From assembly GCA_963724805.1 (NCBI GenBank), contig CAVRWA010000014.1:744001-808000 (forward strand): 64,000 nt of DNA. Direction: 5' to 3'. The notes under the pieces are model-generated. The model had not been told where the DNA came from, ran no database searches, and worked only from the letters and a program-made list of their open reading frames with translations. The first letter of the stretch is position 1; every line of letters starts with the position of its first letter. The position numbers and the translations under genes were made by a program. Shown here one piece after another: positions 52,185-61,851 of this stretch. Origin of the DNA: CAVQZA01 sp963724805. Lineage in GTDB: Bacteria; Actinomycetota; Thermoleophilia; Gaiellales; Gaiellaceae.

Positions 52185-53160
52185 GTGAGCCAGGGCGTGG
52201 TCAAGGCGGTTCGGCACCCGCATCGAGCGGTGTCGGACGCCCGGTCGCGTCTCGCCGAGGCGGTTCGTGAGCCGCTTGCCGCCGCGCGCGACCGCGATCG
52301 CTCCGTCCGCGCCGGACCCTCTGCCGCTCGACCAGATCGCGGCTTACACAGAGCCCTCGACCGACCCCGCTTTCTTCAGCCTGAACAGCATCGCGGCACG
52401 CTGTCGCCATCGCTTCGAATACGGCCGACTGCTCCTGAACGAGGCGGCCGAGAACAACTGGTACTTCTGCAAGACCGACTACCTGGAGTATTTCTTCGCC
52501 AACCACGCACCGGTCGACGACTTCGTGCTCCTCTCGGGGAACAGCGACCTGAAGGTGGGCAGACGCTACGCGCGCCACCTGAAGCGCCGCAACCTCGTCG
52601 CGTGGTTCGCCGCCAACCTCGAGCTCCGCCACCCGAAGGCGTTTCCCCTGGCGATCGGAATGGCGAACCCGAGCGCCCGCTGGCCCAACGGCGACAGCGA
52701 GGTGCTCCGCGCGGCGCGGGACGCGAACGTGCCGAAGACCGAGCTCTTTCACGCCGGCTTCGCGCTGCACACGAACCCGAAGGTGCGGGAGCGCTGCCTC
52801 CGCGAGACGGGTGTTCCTCGAACCCCTCCGGCCTCCTTCGACGAGTACGTGATGCAGCTCGCGGCGAGCTACTTCTGCCTGTCGCCCGAGGGGAAGGGGA
52901 TCGACTGCCATCGGACGTGGGAGGCGCTCTACGTGAAGACGATCCCCGTGGTGACGCGAAGCGTTCTGGCAGAGCACTATCGAGACTTCCCGATCGTGGT
53001 CCTCGACGACTGGTCGCAGTTCAAGACAATCCAGTTCACGCCCGACCTCTATCGGAGTCTCTGGCAGGACTGGAGCGTCGACGAGATCAGCCTCGAGGGG
53101 TACCTGCGCCGGATCGAGGAGAGAGTCGCGGTTTCGACCGGCGCGCCGGGGGGCCGATGA
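52185..53160 (+). CDS. Exostosin/GT47-like glycosyltransferase (one frame break)
   Basis: About 325 residues. Start GTG 52185 reads VSQGVVKAVRHPHRAV and reaches the main frame if CG is re-inserted near 52308; GTG 52267 is the uninterrupted option. FVLLSGNSDLKVG, SARWPNGDSEVL and ASYFCLSPEGKGIDCHRTWEALYVKTIPVV follow; the last is the exostosin-like donor-site segment (G-x-G-x-D-x-H-R-x-W-E-A). IVVLDDWSQF ends it. Family members use UDP-sugars. The gene starts 5 bases after the carbamoyltransferase stop and its stop overlaps ATG 53157. Confidence 0.75.
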
Positions 53161-54025
53161 TCGCGATCGAACGGCGCGGCAGGCTCGGAAACCAGATGTT
53201 CCAGTTCGCGTTCGGGCTCTCCGCTGCCGGCCGCCTCGGGACGGAGTTCGTGATGGCGGAGGACGAGCTCCGAGAGTGGTTCTCGCTCTCCGGTCGGTCA
53301 CGGCCCGCCGGTCGGGTGATGCGGGCCGCCGAGTTCAGGATCCGCCGTCGGGTGCGACCCTTCTCCGGCGTCATGGTCTCCAACGACGCATACGAGAGGC
53401 CCGAGGACGTGCTCGCGGGCCTCACCGACAACAGCACCTATATCGGCTACTTCCAGTCCGAGCGCTTCTTCGCAGAGGCCGCCGACACGGTCCGGTCGGC
53501 CTTCCAGCCGCGGCCCGAGCATCAGCGCGCGTTCCGGGTCGCCTACGGCCCTCTGCTCGAGAGCGGGTACATCTGCTGCCACGTGCGGAGAGGCGACTAC
53601 CTGACGTTCCGAGGAGGCGTGGCCTTGCCTGCGTCGTACTATCGCGATTGCCTCGACCGCATTCAGGCGACGGCTGCGCTCCCCGTCGTGGTGGTAGGCG
53701 ACGACCTCGAGTGGGCTCGAAGCGAGCTCACGGGCACGGCGTCCGAGCTCCGATTCGAGCGGAACTCCGAGGCCGGTCGATCTGCTCTTGCTGATGCACG
53801 CCGACGCGGTGGTGGCGAGCAACAGCTCGTTCGGGTGGTGGGGGGCATGGCTGGGCGAGCGGTCGGATCGAACGGTCTTCGCGCCGCGGTACTGGCTCGG
53901 GATGTCCGAGGGAGACAGAGTGGCCTCCGGCAGTGATCCCGGAGCGCTGGACACGGGTGGCCGTGACCGCCGACGGTCGCACCGGCGCGGCACTCATCGG
54001 AGGCAGAGGGAGGTCGACACGCTGA
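53157..54025 (+). CDS. GT11 alpha-1,2-fucosyltransferase (two frame breaks)
   Basis: About 290 residues. IERRGRLGNQMFQFAFGLSAAGRL, YIGYFQSERFFAEAADTV, the intact ICCHVRRGDYL donor motif, and VVASNSSFGWWGAWLGE are all GT11 landmarks. Breaks near 53775 and 53932; the rebuilt C-terminus ends RGRSTR at TGA 54023-54025. ATG 53157 overlaps the previous stop. It shares family and order of motifs with the GT11 at 46540, but has the complete HxRRGDY motif that the island copy lacks. No GDP-fucose synthesis genes are in the window. Confidence 0.85.
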
Positions 54026-54877
54026 GCACAGTCGTCGAAACCCCTGCACCGACGCGCTCCGTTGTTCGCATCCAGCGATCGACCGGCCTCGTCCCGGTCG
54101 ATTTCGGCGAGCTCTGGCGTTACCGCGAGCTGCTCTCGATCTTTATCTGGCGAGACGTCAAGGCGCGCTACAAGCAGACCTTCCTCGGGCCTTTCTGGGC
54201 GGTCTTCCGCCCCTTCGTGACCATGATCATCTTCTCCGCGATCTTCGGCGGCCTCGCCGGGATCCAGTCCGGGAGCAGCATTCCCTACCCGCTGTTCGTC
54301 TACGCCGGCATTCTTCCGTGGACGTACTTCGCCTCCGCGTTGAGCGGCTCGAGCTCGAGCATCCTCAACAACGCCGGCCTGATCTCGAAGGCCTATTTCC
54401 CGCGTCTCTACGCCCCGTTCTCGGCGGTGACGGCGCCGCTCCCGGACTTCGCGTTCTCGCTGATCGTCGTTGCCGGGCTCTTTGTCTATTTCCAGGTCGT
54501 CCCGAGCTGGCACATCGTCTTCCTGCCGTTCTTCCTCGCGCTCGCGCATGCTCACGGCGCTCGGCGTCGGCCTGTGGCTGTCCGGGATCACCGTCCGCTA
54601 CCGCGACGCCGGCTTCGCGTTGCCGTTCGTCGTCCAGCTCTGGATGTACGCCACGCCGATCATCTACCCCGTCTCGAAGGTTCCGCCGGAGTACCGGTGG
54701 CTGTTGGCGATCAACCCGATGACGTCCGTCGTGAACGGGTTCCGCTGGTCGCTCTTCGCAACCAACACACCGAGCCCCGTCGTGACCGCGATCAGCAGCC
54801 TGGTCGTGATCTTGACAGTCGTCACGGGGCTCTTCTGGTTCCGGCGCACCGAACGCACCGTGGCGGACAACATCTGA
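54022..54877 (+). CDS. wzm: ABC-2 type polysaccharide export permease (Wzm), first copy (one frame break)
   Basis: About 285 residues. ELWRYRELLSIFIWRDVKARYKQTFLGPFWAVFRPF is the Wzm amino-terminal amphipathic motif; six helices follow, with YAGILPWTYFASAL, SKAYFPRLYAPFSAV and INPMTSVVNGFRWSLF. The break near 54548 (CTCGCGCATGCTC) is in helix 4. No ATG, GTG or TTG fits upstream of the homology; CTG 54022 sits in a CTGA overlap with the GT11 stop and is the likely start, or a miscalled ATG/GTG. Forms the membrane half of the exporter with the next gene. Confidence 0.88.
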
Positions 54878-56164
54878 TGGGGAACCTCGCGATCGACGCG
54901 CACGGTCTCGGCAAGCGGTACCGCGTGGGGCAGGTGGAGACCGGCGCGAAGCGGATGAGGCGACGCCTCGGGGGCAGGGGGCCGCAGGAGTCGATCTGGG
55001 CGCTCGACGATCTCACGTTCGAGGTCGAGGAGGGCTCGACGCTCGGCGATCGATCGGCCGCAACGGCGCGGGGAAGTCGACGCTGTTGAAGGTCCTGGCG
55101 CGGATCACCGAGCCCACGGCGGGCTACGTCGACGTCGCAGGCCGCGTCGGCGCCCTGCTCGAGGTCGGCACGGGATTCCACCCGGAGCTGACGGGGCGCG
55201 AGAACGTCTACCTGAACGGCACCATTCTCGGCATGGGCCGGGCGCGAGATCGCGTCGAAGTTCGACGAGATCGTCGAGTTCTCCGGCGTGTCGAGCATCA
55301 TCGACACGCCGGTCAAGTGGTACTCGAGCGGGATGTACGTCCGGCTCGCCTTCGCCGTCGCCGCGTACATCGAGCCGGAGATCCTGATCGTCGACGAGGT
55401 GCTCGCGGTCGGAGACGCGGAGTTCCAAGGCGGTGCCTCGGACGAATGGGGGAGGTCGCGCGCGAGGGCAGGACGGTTCTCTTCGTGAGCCACAACATGA
55501 CGGCGGTCCGGAGGCTCTGCACGACGGGCATCCTCCTCGAGTCGGGGAAGCTCGTGGCCGACGGTGATGCCGAGTCGGTCGTCAGGCGCTACCTCGCGTC
55601 GATCGAGTCGCCCGAGTTCGGCCGCCGCCACTGGGACGATCCGGACGAGCGGCCCGGGGACGACCTCTGCCGGATCAGTCGAGGTTCGCGTCACCGACGA
55701 GATGGGCGATCCCTCGACCTCCTTCTTCAGCAGCCGTGCCGTGGCGGTCACGATCGAGTTCGACCTGGCCTCTCTCGACTCGTCGTTGACCGCGGGCTTC
55801 GACCTCGCGACGGTCGACGGGAACGTGATCTTTCGTTCGTACCACACCGACCTCGAGGAGTCGGTCGTGCCGCGACTCTTCCCTGGTCGCAACGCGATGC
55901 GTTGCCTGATCCCGCCCGGGCTGCTCAACACCGGCCGCTACGCCATCAACCTCAGGGTGGGCCTCCATCACACGCGCTGGATCGCGCACGAGGACGGGGT
56001 CGCTGTACTTCGACGTCATCGCCGATCACGGCGAGTCCCTCTTCCTCAACAGCCAGGCGAGGCCGGGCGTCGTCGCGCCGATCCTGGAGTGGGCCGCGGT
56101 CGAGCCGTCGGCCGAGGGTGACGACGTCGAGCCGAGCGTCCCGACGCTGCGCGCCTCGTCATGA
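54877..56164 (+). CDS. wzt: ABC polysaccharide export ATPase with C-terminal sugar-binding domain (Wzt), first copy (frame breaks)
   Basis: About 430 residues. The ATPase half has GRNGAGKSTLLKVLARITEPT (Walker A), the export-type GALLEVGTGFHPELTGRENVYLNG, the signature YSSGMYVRLAFAVAA and EILIVDEVLAVGDAEF (Walker B). After about residue 260 a beta-rich Wzt_C-like domain reads VEVRVTDEMGDPSTSFFSS and FDLATVDGNVIFRSYHTD, ending TLRASS. In Wzt such a domain recognises the modified chain end. Breaks near 55045, 55250, 55428, 55677 and 56002. The stop shares the palindrome TCATGA with the convergent FkbM gene. Confidence 0.9.
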
Positions 56165-56932
56165 GCCGGCCGTCGTCAGGCGGGCGTAGACGTCGCCGAA
56201 CGTCTCCGAGTCGCCCGCATGGGAGCGAAGCCGGTCCACGAACTCGCGGTGCGGCAGCCAGCGCCGCTCGGCGAGCACCAGCGACTCCCCGAGCGAGAAG
56301 TTGAACCGGTACTCTCCGAGCGCCGTCAGCAGCTCCAGGCAGCTCTCCGTTGCGGAGAGGCGCTCCGGGGTGAACTCGAGAGACAGTGCCCGGATCGGCT
56401 GCGAGAGGCCCTGGAGGACCTCGTGCTCGTAGCCCTCGACGTCGATCTTGCAGAAGACCGGCAGCCCGAACCGCTCGATCAGGAGATCGAGCGTCGTCAC
56501 CTCGACGGGCTGAGCGAGCGCCCACTCCTGGCCGAAGCGGCCGCTGGAGCGGACCTGCTCGATCCAGTCGACGGACATCGAGGCGAGCGCCGAGCCCGGC
56601 TCGGGTTGCCGCAGCTCCGCGTGACCAGGAGCCGCACCGAGCGCCTGCATCACGATGGTGACGTGCCGGTCGTCTCCGACGCGGGCGCGCAGCTTGTACA
56701 GGCAGGCCTCCTGAGGCTCGACGGCGACCACGCGCGCGCCGAGGCGCAGGAACAGCTCGGTGCGATCGCCGATGTTGGCGCCGACGTCGAAGCAGAGCTC
56801 GCCCGCGCGAACGAACTGCCGGTAGAAGCGGACGCGCCTTCGTCGGTCGATGCGGGAGGTGACCCGCAGGCGCGCGGTGCCGAGCCGGAAGCGGAGCTGA
56901 GCGGTTCGCAAGCTGGCAATCCTGCCAGACAC
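56159..56932 (-). CDS. FkbM family methyltransferase
   Basis: 257 residues, intact. ELCFDVGANIGDRTELFLRLGARVVAVEPQ is the FkbM core; VTIVMQALGAAPGHAEL, VEVTTLDLLIERFGLPVFCKIDVEGYEHEVLQGL and LSLEFTPERL follow as expected. GTG 56932 is chosen because upstream sequence belongs to the divergent GT4 region and is not protein-like. Its stop shares TCATGA with the convergent Wzt gene. The neighbouring exporter suggests that it could methylate the glycan, perhaps as a chain terminator. Confidence 0.9.
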   Translation of the reverse strand: MSGRIASLRTAQLRFRLGTARLRVTSRIDRRRRVRFYRQFVRAGELCFDVGANIGDRTELFLRLGARVVAVEPQEACLYKLRARVGDDRHVTIVMQALGAAPGHAELRQPEPGSALASMSVDWIEQVRSSGRFGQEWALAQPVEVTTLDLLIERFGLPVFCKIDVEGYEHEVLQGLSQPIRALSLEFTPERLSATESCLELLTALGEYRFNFSLGESLVLAERRWLPHREFVDRLRSHAGDSETFGDVYARLTTAGS

Positions 56933-56980
56933 TCGACGACGGCCCGCGCGCGTCGGACGGTCGGTCGCGCCACCCGGCGC

Positions 56981-57979
56981 TTGGCGCTCGAGCGCGACGT
57001 GTGGCGCTCGCGCTCCGGGAGCGCCGACCTCGCGGTGTTCCACGAGTTCGAGCCGCCGCCCGCCGGGGGTGGGAACCAGACGCTGCGCGCGCTCGCTCGG
57101 CGAGCTCGGCCGGCGCGGCGTGCGCATCGAGAGCAACGTGATCTCCGCCCGGCACTCGCGCATGCCTCTTCAACTCCTTCAACTTCGACTTCGAGCGGCT
57201 CGAGCTGCTCGCGCCGCCGGGCGCGCGGCTGTCCGGATGGTCCATCGCGTCGGTGCGGTGACGACGCTCTACCGGGGCGTCGACGACGGCACCGACGCGC
57301 ACGGCGTCGACGTCAACGCGCCGGTTCGCCGAACGCGACGATCGCGATCTCGCAGCGCGACGATCGAGATGTACCGCGTCGATCGGCATCGAGCTCGTCG
57401 AGCCGCGCGTGATCTACAACGCTCGTCGATCCGTCGATCTTCCACTCCGAGGGCCGCGTCCGCGTTTCGAGCGCGACCGCGCGAATCCGGCTGATCTGCT
57501 CGAGCTGGTCCGACAACCCGCGCAAGGGCGGCGCCGACCTATCGCTGGCTCGAGGACCACCTCGACTGGGACCGGTTCGAGTTCACCTTCGTCGGGAACA
57601 CGCCGACCCCGTTCGAGCGGATCCGGCAGCTCGCCGCCGCTGCCGTCGCACGAGCTCGCGGACGTGCTGCGGCAACACGACATCTTCATCACGGCGACCG
57701 AGAACGACGCGTACTCGAACGCGCTCGTCGAGGCGCTCTCGTGCGGCCTGCCGGCGGTGTATCTCGACAGCGGCGGCAGCCGCGAGGCCGTGAAGGAGGC
57801 CGGCTTCGGCTTCCGCGACCGCGAGGAGATCCCGGCCCTGCCTCGATCGGCTCGTCGACGAGTACGAGCAGCGGCAGGCCTCGATCTCGCTGCCCACGCT
57901 CGAGGAGATCGCCGACCAGTACCTCGAGATGCTGGGGCTGCACGAGTTCATCGGTCGGCAGGAGTCGAGTGGCGGCTAG
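56981..57979 (+). CDS. GT4 family glycosyltransferase (frame breaks)
   Basis: About 330 residues when joined. DLAVFHEFEPPPAGGGNQTLRAL opens the acceptor domain with G-G-G-N-Q; NSFNFDFERLELLAPPG follows; the donor domain has RLICSSWSDNPRKGG-like and FTFVGNTPTPFERI, and HDIFITATENDAYSNALVEALSCGLPAVY with E-N-D-x-x-x-N-A-x-x-E-A, an E-x7-E relative. Breaks at about 57102, 57168, 57225, 57330, 57375, 57420, 57535, 57640 and 57838. TTG 56981 or GTG 56999. The stop TAG 57977-57979 lies inside the next gene. Confidence 0.7.
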
Positions 57980-59079
57980 CGCTCTCCGCAGCGCGGCCCG
58001 CCCGATCGCCCGCCGCGTCGGGGCCGTGCTCACCCGGCGATGGGCCCCGCACTCGCAGCTCTTCCTCGTCGGCGAGGGGGCCGGCTGGGTGATCGACCAC
58101 GAGCTGCGCGCGCTCGGCGAGCACGGCACGCGCCGCTCGGGGTGCCGTCGCCGAGCGGCGCCTGCTCCTCGGCTCACGCGGGCAGGTCGCCTTCTACGGC
58201 AGCCAGTTCACGCTGCTCGGAGGCGGCTGGAGCCCTCGCCGCACCGGCTCGGCGTGGCCTACTTCCACGGCCTTCCGGGGACGCCTGGGATGCCCGAGTT
58301 CGACGATTGCTACCGCGTCGCTCTGCGCGCAGCACGACGAGCTCGACCGCGTGCTCGGTGTCGCACAGCGAGATCGAGGCGGTCGTGCTCGCGAGCGGCA
58401 TCGATCCCGCGAAGGTCGTCCGGATCCCGATCGGAATCGAGCCCGTCGTACTTCGAGCCGCAGACGCCGGAGCGCGCGGCGGCGGCGCGCGCGGAGCTCG
58501 GCCTGCCGGCGAGCGCGTTCGTCGTCGGCTCCTTCCATAAGGACGGTGTCGGCTTCGGCGAGGGGCTCGAGCCGAAGGCGATCAAGGGACCGGACGTGCT
58601 GCTCGACGCGCTCGGCCTCCTGCGCGAGCGGGTCGCCGAGCTGCACGTGCTGCTCGCAGGGCCGGCGCGCGGGTACGTCCGCGCGGGGCTCGAGCGGCTG
58701 GGGATCCCCTACACGCATCGTCAGCGTCGAGCGCTACGACCAGATCGGACGGCTGTACCAGGCGCTCGACGCCTACGTCGTTCCCTCGCGCCAGGAAGGC
58801 GGGCCGAAAGGGGTGTTCGAGGCGATGGCGAGCGGCGTCCCCGTGGTGACGACGCGCGTGGGACAGGCGATGGACCTCGTGCGCGACGGCGAGAACGGAT
58901 GGATGGTCGACGTCGGCGACGCCGAGGGGCTCGCCCACTGGCTCGCGCACGTCGCCGGGCGGCCGCCCGAGCTCCCGCAGGTGGTCGCGGCCGGCCTCGA
59001 GACCGCGGCCGCCAACACCTACGAGGCCCAGCTCCCGCTTTGGCGGTCGTTCTTCGAGGGGTTCGTCGAGGCGTCGTGA
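57969..59079 (+). CDS. GT4 family glycosyltransferase (frame breaks)
   Basis: About 375 residues when joined. HSQLFLVGEGAGWVIDHELRALGEHGTR and GVAYFHGLPGTPGMPEFDDCY make the N-terminal domain; VLASGIDPAKVVRIPIGIEP, FVVGSFHKDGVGFGEGLEPKAIKGPDVLLDALGLL and VVPSRQEGGPKGVFEAMASGVPVVTTRVGQAMDLV the donor domain with the E-x7-E motif. Breaks near 58138, 58225, 58320, 58360, 58450 and 58720. GTG 57969 overlaps the end of the previous GT4. TGA 59077-59079. Confidence 0.82.
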
Positions 59080-59082
59080 GCG

Positions 59083-60221
59083 ATGGCGCGATCGCGTGCC
59101 CTGGAGCGTGCGCGGGCCCGTGCGACGCACTCGCAACGGGATCGCTGCGGCCTGCTGGCCGTGCGGGAGGCGCCGCGCCGGCGCGCGATCGCGGCGACCT
59201 CGCCCCGGCGGGACGGGCTCGCCGTCTTCTACGGCGTCGACCGGATGCCGGGCGAGGATGAGGTCGTGATCGGCGGGGCCGTGAAGTTCCAGCTGCTCGA
59301 CCGGGAGCTCCCGAACGCGCCGCGCGACTTCAACGTGGTCTACCTCGGCTCGAGCAGCATGCCGCTCGACGCGGCGGCGCTCGTGCGCCTCGCGCGCCGG
59401 CGCGGGGCCGCCTTCGTCTGGAACCAGAACGGCGTCGCCTACCCCGGCTGGTACGGCGACGGCTTCGAGCTCGTGAACCGGCCCCGCGCGCGCCTCATGC
59501 ACGAGGCCGACCACGTCTTCTTCCAGACGGCGTTCTGCAAGCTCGGCGCCGACCGCTTCTACGGCGAGCGTAGGGGGCCGTGGGAGATCCTCAACAACCC
59601 GGTCGACACCGAGCGGTTCGCGCCGCCGCGCGAGCGGCCGAACCGACCGCTCACGCTCCTCCTCGGCGGCAGCCAGTACCAGCGCTACCGGTTCGAGGCG
59701 GCGCTCGAGGCGCTCGTCGAGCTCCGGCGCGAGCGGCCCGACGCCCGGCTGCTCGTGGCGGGCGCGCTCTCGTTCGCGCCCGACGGCCCAGAGCTCGGCG
59801 CGGCGCGCCTGCGCCGGCTCGGGCTCGAGGACGCGGTCGAGCTCCTCGGCCCGTACACGCAGGCGGACGCCCCGGCGCTGATGCATCGCGCCGACGTCCT
59901 GCTCCACACGAAGTACAACGATCCCTGCCCGACGGTCGTGCTCGAGGCGATGGCCTCGGGGCTCCCGGTCGTCTACTCGGCGAGCGGCGGCGTCCCCGAG
60001 CTCGTCGGCGACGAGGCGGGCGTCGGGATCCCGGCGCCGCTCGACTGGGAGCGCGACCATCCACCGTCGGCCGCGGAGCTCGCCGAGGCGGTGCTCCGGG
60101 CGGCGGAACGCCTCGAGGAGCGGGGCGAGGCGGCCCGGCGCCGGGCGGTCGAGCGGTTCGACTCCCGTGCCTGGGTCGAGCGCCACCGCGCAGTGTTCGC
60201 AGAGCTGGTGTCGCTACGTGA
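59083..60221 (+). CDS. GT4 family glycosyltransferase
   Basis: About 378 residues, frame nearly clean. The N-terminal domain has GLAVFYGVDRMPGEDEVVIGG and FNVVYLGSSSMPLDAAALVRL; the donor domain has ILNNPVDTERFAPP, LTLLLGGSQYQRYRFEAALEAL, VELLGPYTQADAPALMHRADVLLHTKYNDPCPTVVLEAMASGLPVVY with the typical P-x-V-x-x-E-A. ATG 59083 lies three bases after the preceding stop; an alternative GTG 59076 in another frame would need a frameshift. The last few residues appear shifted: rebuilt, the gene ends at TGA 60219-60221, overlapping GTG 60218. Confidence 0.85.
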
Positions 60222-60980
60222 CGAGACGTGCCCTGCGCCGGCTCGACCCGGTCCTGCAGAGCCGGGCGGCGGATCGCGCGATCGGCACGCTGTTCAGGCT
60301 CTGGGTCTCTGCGATCACGCGGCAGCCCCCCAGAGTCGCGCTCCGGCGTCTGCTCGAGCTCGACGGCCACCTGTACGGCCGGATCGACCTCCTCGCGGTC
60401 GACCTCGACGGCGGCATCCACGCGAAGCACCGGCTGACCGGCTACCACGAGTTCTTCGTCGAGCGAGTCCGGCCGGGGGAGCGGGTGCTCGACGTCGGCT
60501 GCGGCAAGGGCGAGCTCGCGCACGATCTCGTCGCCGCGTGCGGGCGCGATCGTGACCGGGATCGACGTCAACCGCAGCTCTCTCGCCTTCGCGCGGGAGC
60601 ACTTCGACGAGCCCGGGCTCGAGTTCGTCGAGGCGGATGCGCGAACGTGGCAGCCGCCGCGGCCGTTCGACGTCGTCGTGCTCTCGAACGTCCTCGAGCA
60701 CATCGAGCACCGGTCAGAGCTCCTGGCGCGGCTGCGGGAGAGCGCCGAGCCGAGCCGCTTCCTCATCCGGGTGCCGATGCTCGAGCGCGACTGGCTCGTG
60801 CCGCTTCGCCGCGAGCTCGGCCTCCCCTACTTCGGGGATCCGACGCACTGCACCGAGTACACCGTCGCCCAGCTCCACGAGGAGCTCGGCGCCGCGGGGC
60901 TCGAGATCGTGGAGCTCCTCCAGAGGTGGGGCGAGCTCTGGGTGACCGCACAAGTTCCACAAATTCGGCCGGTATCCTGA
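60218..60980 (+). CDS. SAM-dependent methyltransferase (one frame break)
   Basis: About 255 residues. A head of ~80 residues ends KHRLTGYHEFFVERVRPGE; RVLDVGCGKGELAHDLVAACG is motif I, VTGIDVNRSSLAFAREHFDEPG motif II, FDVVVLSNVLEHIEHRSELLARL motif IV, and VPMLERDWLVPLRRELGLPYF follows. DPTHCTEYTVAQLHEELGAAGLEI is a family trait of glycan-locus methyltransferases. Break near 60547 (GCGGGCGCGATCG). GTG 60218 overlaps the GT4 end. The stop TGA 60978-60980 overlaps the TATCCT element. Confidence 0.85.
60973..60978 (+). promoter_or_regulatory. -10-like element (TATCCT) before the second exporter
   Basis: TATCCT ends 9 bases before TTG 60988, again without a ribosome site. The second ABC exporter may have its own leaderless promoter. 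Confidence 0.45.
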
Positions 60981-60987
60981 CTCAGCC

Positions 60988-61851
60988 TTGAGCGCCGCGA
61001 CCCCACTCCACGAGAGCCATTTCGACGGCGAACGGGTGACCGTGATCCGCCCTCGCCGCGGCTGGACGTCGCTGGACCTGCGCGAGCTCTGGGACTACCG
61101 CGAGCTGCTCTACTTCCTCGTCTGGCGGGACGTCAAGATCCGCTACAAGCAGACCGCGCTCGGCGCAGCCTGGGTGATCCTCCAGCCGCTGCTGACGACC
61201 GCGATCTTCACGATCATCTTCGGGCACTACGCGCACATCCAGACGAACGGGGAGCCGTACGCGCTGCTGACGTTCACCGCGATCCTGCCCTGGATGCTGT
61301 TCGCGAACGCGCTCGCGCTCTCGACCAGGAGCATCGTCGACAACCAGGCGCTCGTGACGAAGGTCTACGTGCCGCGGATCCTGATCCCGGTCGCGCCGGT
61401 GCTCGCCGGCCTCGTCGACATGGCGGTCGGCTTCGTCGTGCTGTTCGGGCTCATGGTCTGGTACGGCGTCGTGCCGCCGTGGCAGATCGTGACGCTGCCG
61501 TTCTTCATCCTGTTCGCGGTCGTGACGTCGATCGCCGTCACGCTCTGGCTCTCGGCGCTGAACGTGAAGTACCGCGACGTCCAGTACACGGTGCCGTTCC
61601 TCTCGCAGGCGTGGTTCTTCATCACGCCGGTCGCCTACTCCGCGCTCATCTATCCGCCGGCGATCCGCCAGTGGATCGGCCTCAACCCGATGGCGGGAGT
61701 CGTGCAGGGCTTCCGCTGGTCGATCCTCGGCACGCAGGCGGGGCAGGTCGGGCACCTGATGCTCTTCTCGTTCGGGGTGATGCTCGTGCTGCTCGTGACC
61801 GGGATCGAGTACTTCCGCCGGGTCGAGAGGGGCTTCGCCGATGTCGTCTGA
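60988..61851 (+). CDS. wzm: ABC-2 type polysaccharide export permease (Wzm), second copy
   Basis: 287 residues, intact. ELWDYRELLYFLVWRDVKIRYKQTALGAAWVILQPL is the Wzm amino-terminal motif; six helices, with LTFTAILPWMLFANAL, TKVYVPRILIPVAPVL, LNVKYRDVQYTVPF and LNPMAGVVQGFRWSIL. It ends VERGFADVV. TTG 60988 is the start, just before MSAATPLHESHF-like sequence. The homologue at 54022 differs throughout, so this is an old paralogue, not a recent copy. The ATPase gene starts inside its 3' end at 61841. Confidence 0.93.
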   Translation: MSAATPLHESHFDGERVTVIRPRRGWTSLDLRELWDYRELLYFLVWRDVKIRYKQTALGAAWVILQPLLTTAIFTIIFGHYAHIQTNGEPYALLTFTAILPWMLFANALALSTRSIVDNQALVTKVYVPRILIPVAPVLAGLVDMAVGFVVLFGLMVWYGVVPPWQIVTLPFFILFAVVTSIAVTLWLSALNVKYRDVQYTVPFLSQAWFFITPVAYSALIYPPAIRQWIGLNPMAGVVQGFRWSILGTQAGQVGHLMLFSFGVMLVLLVTGIEYFRRVERGFADVV

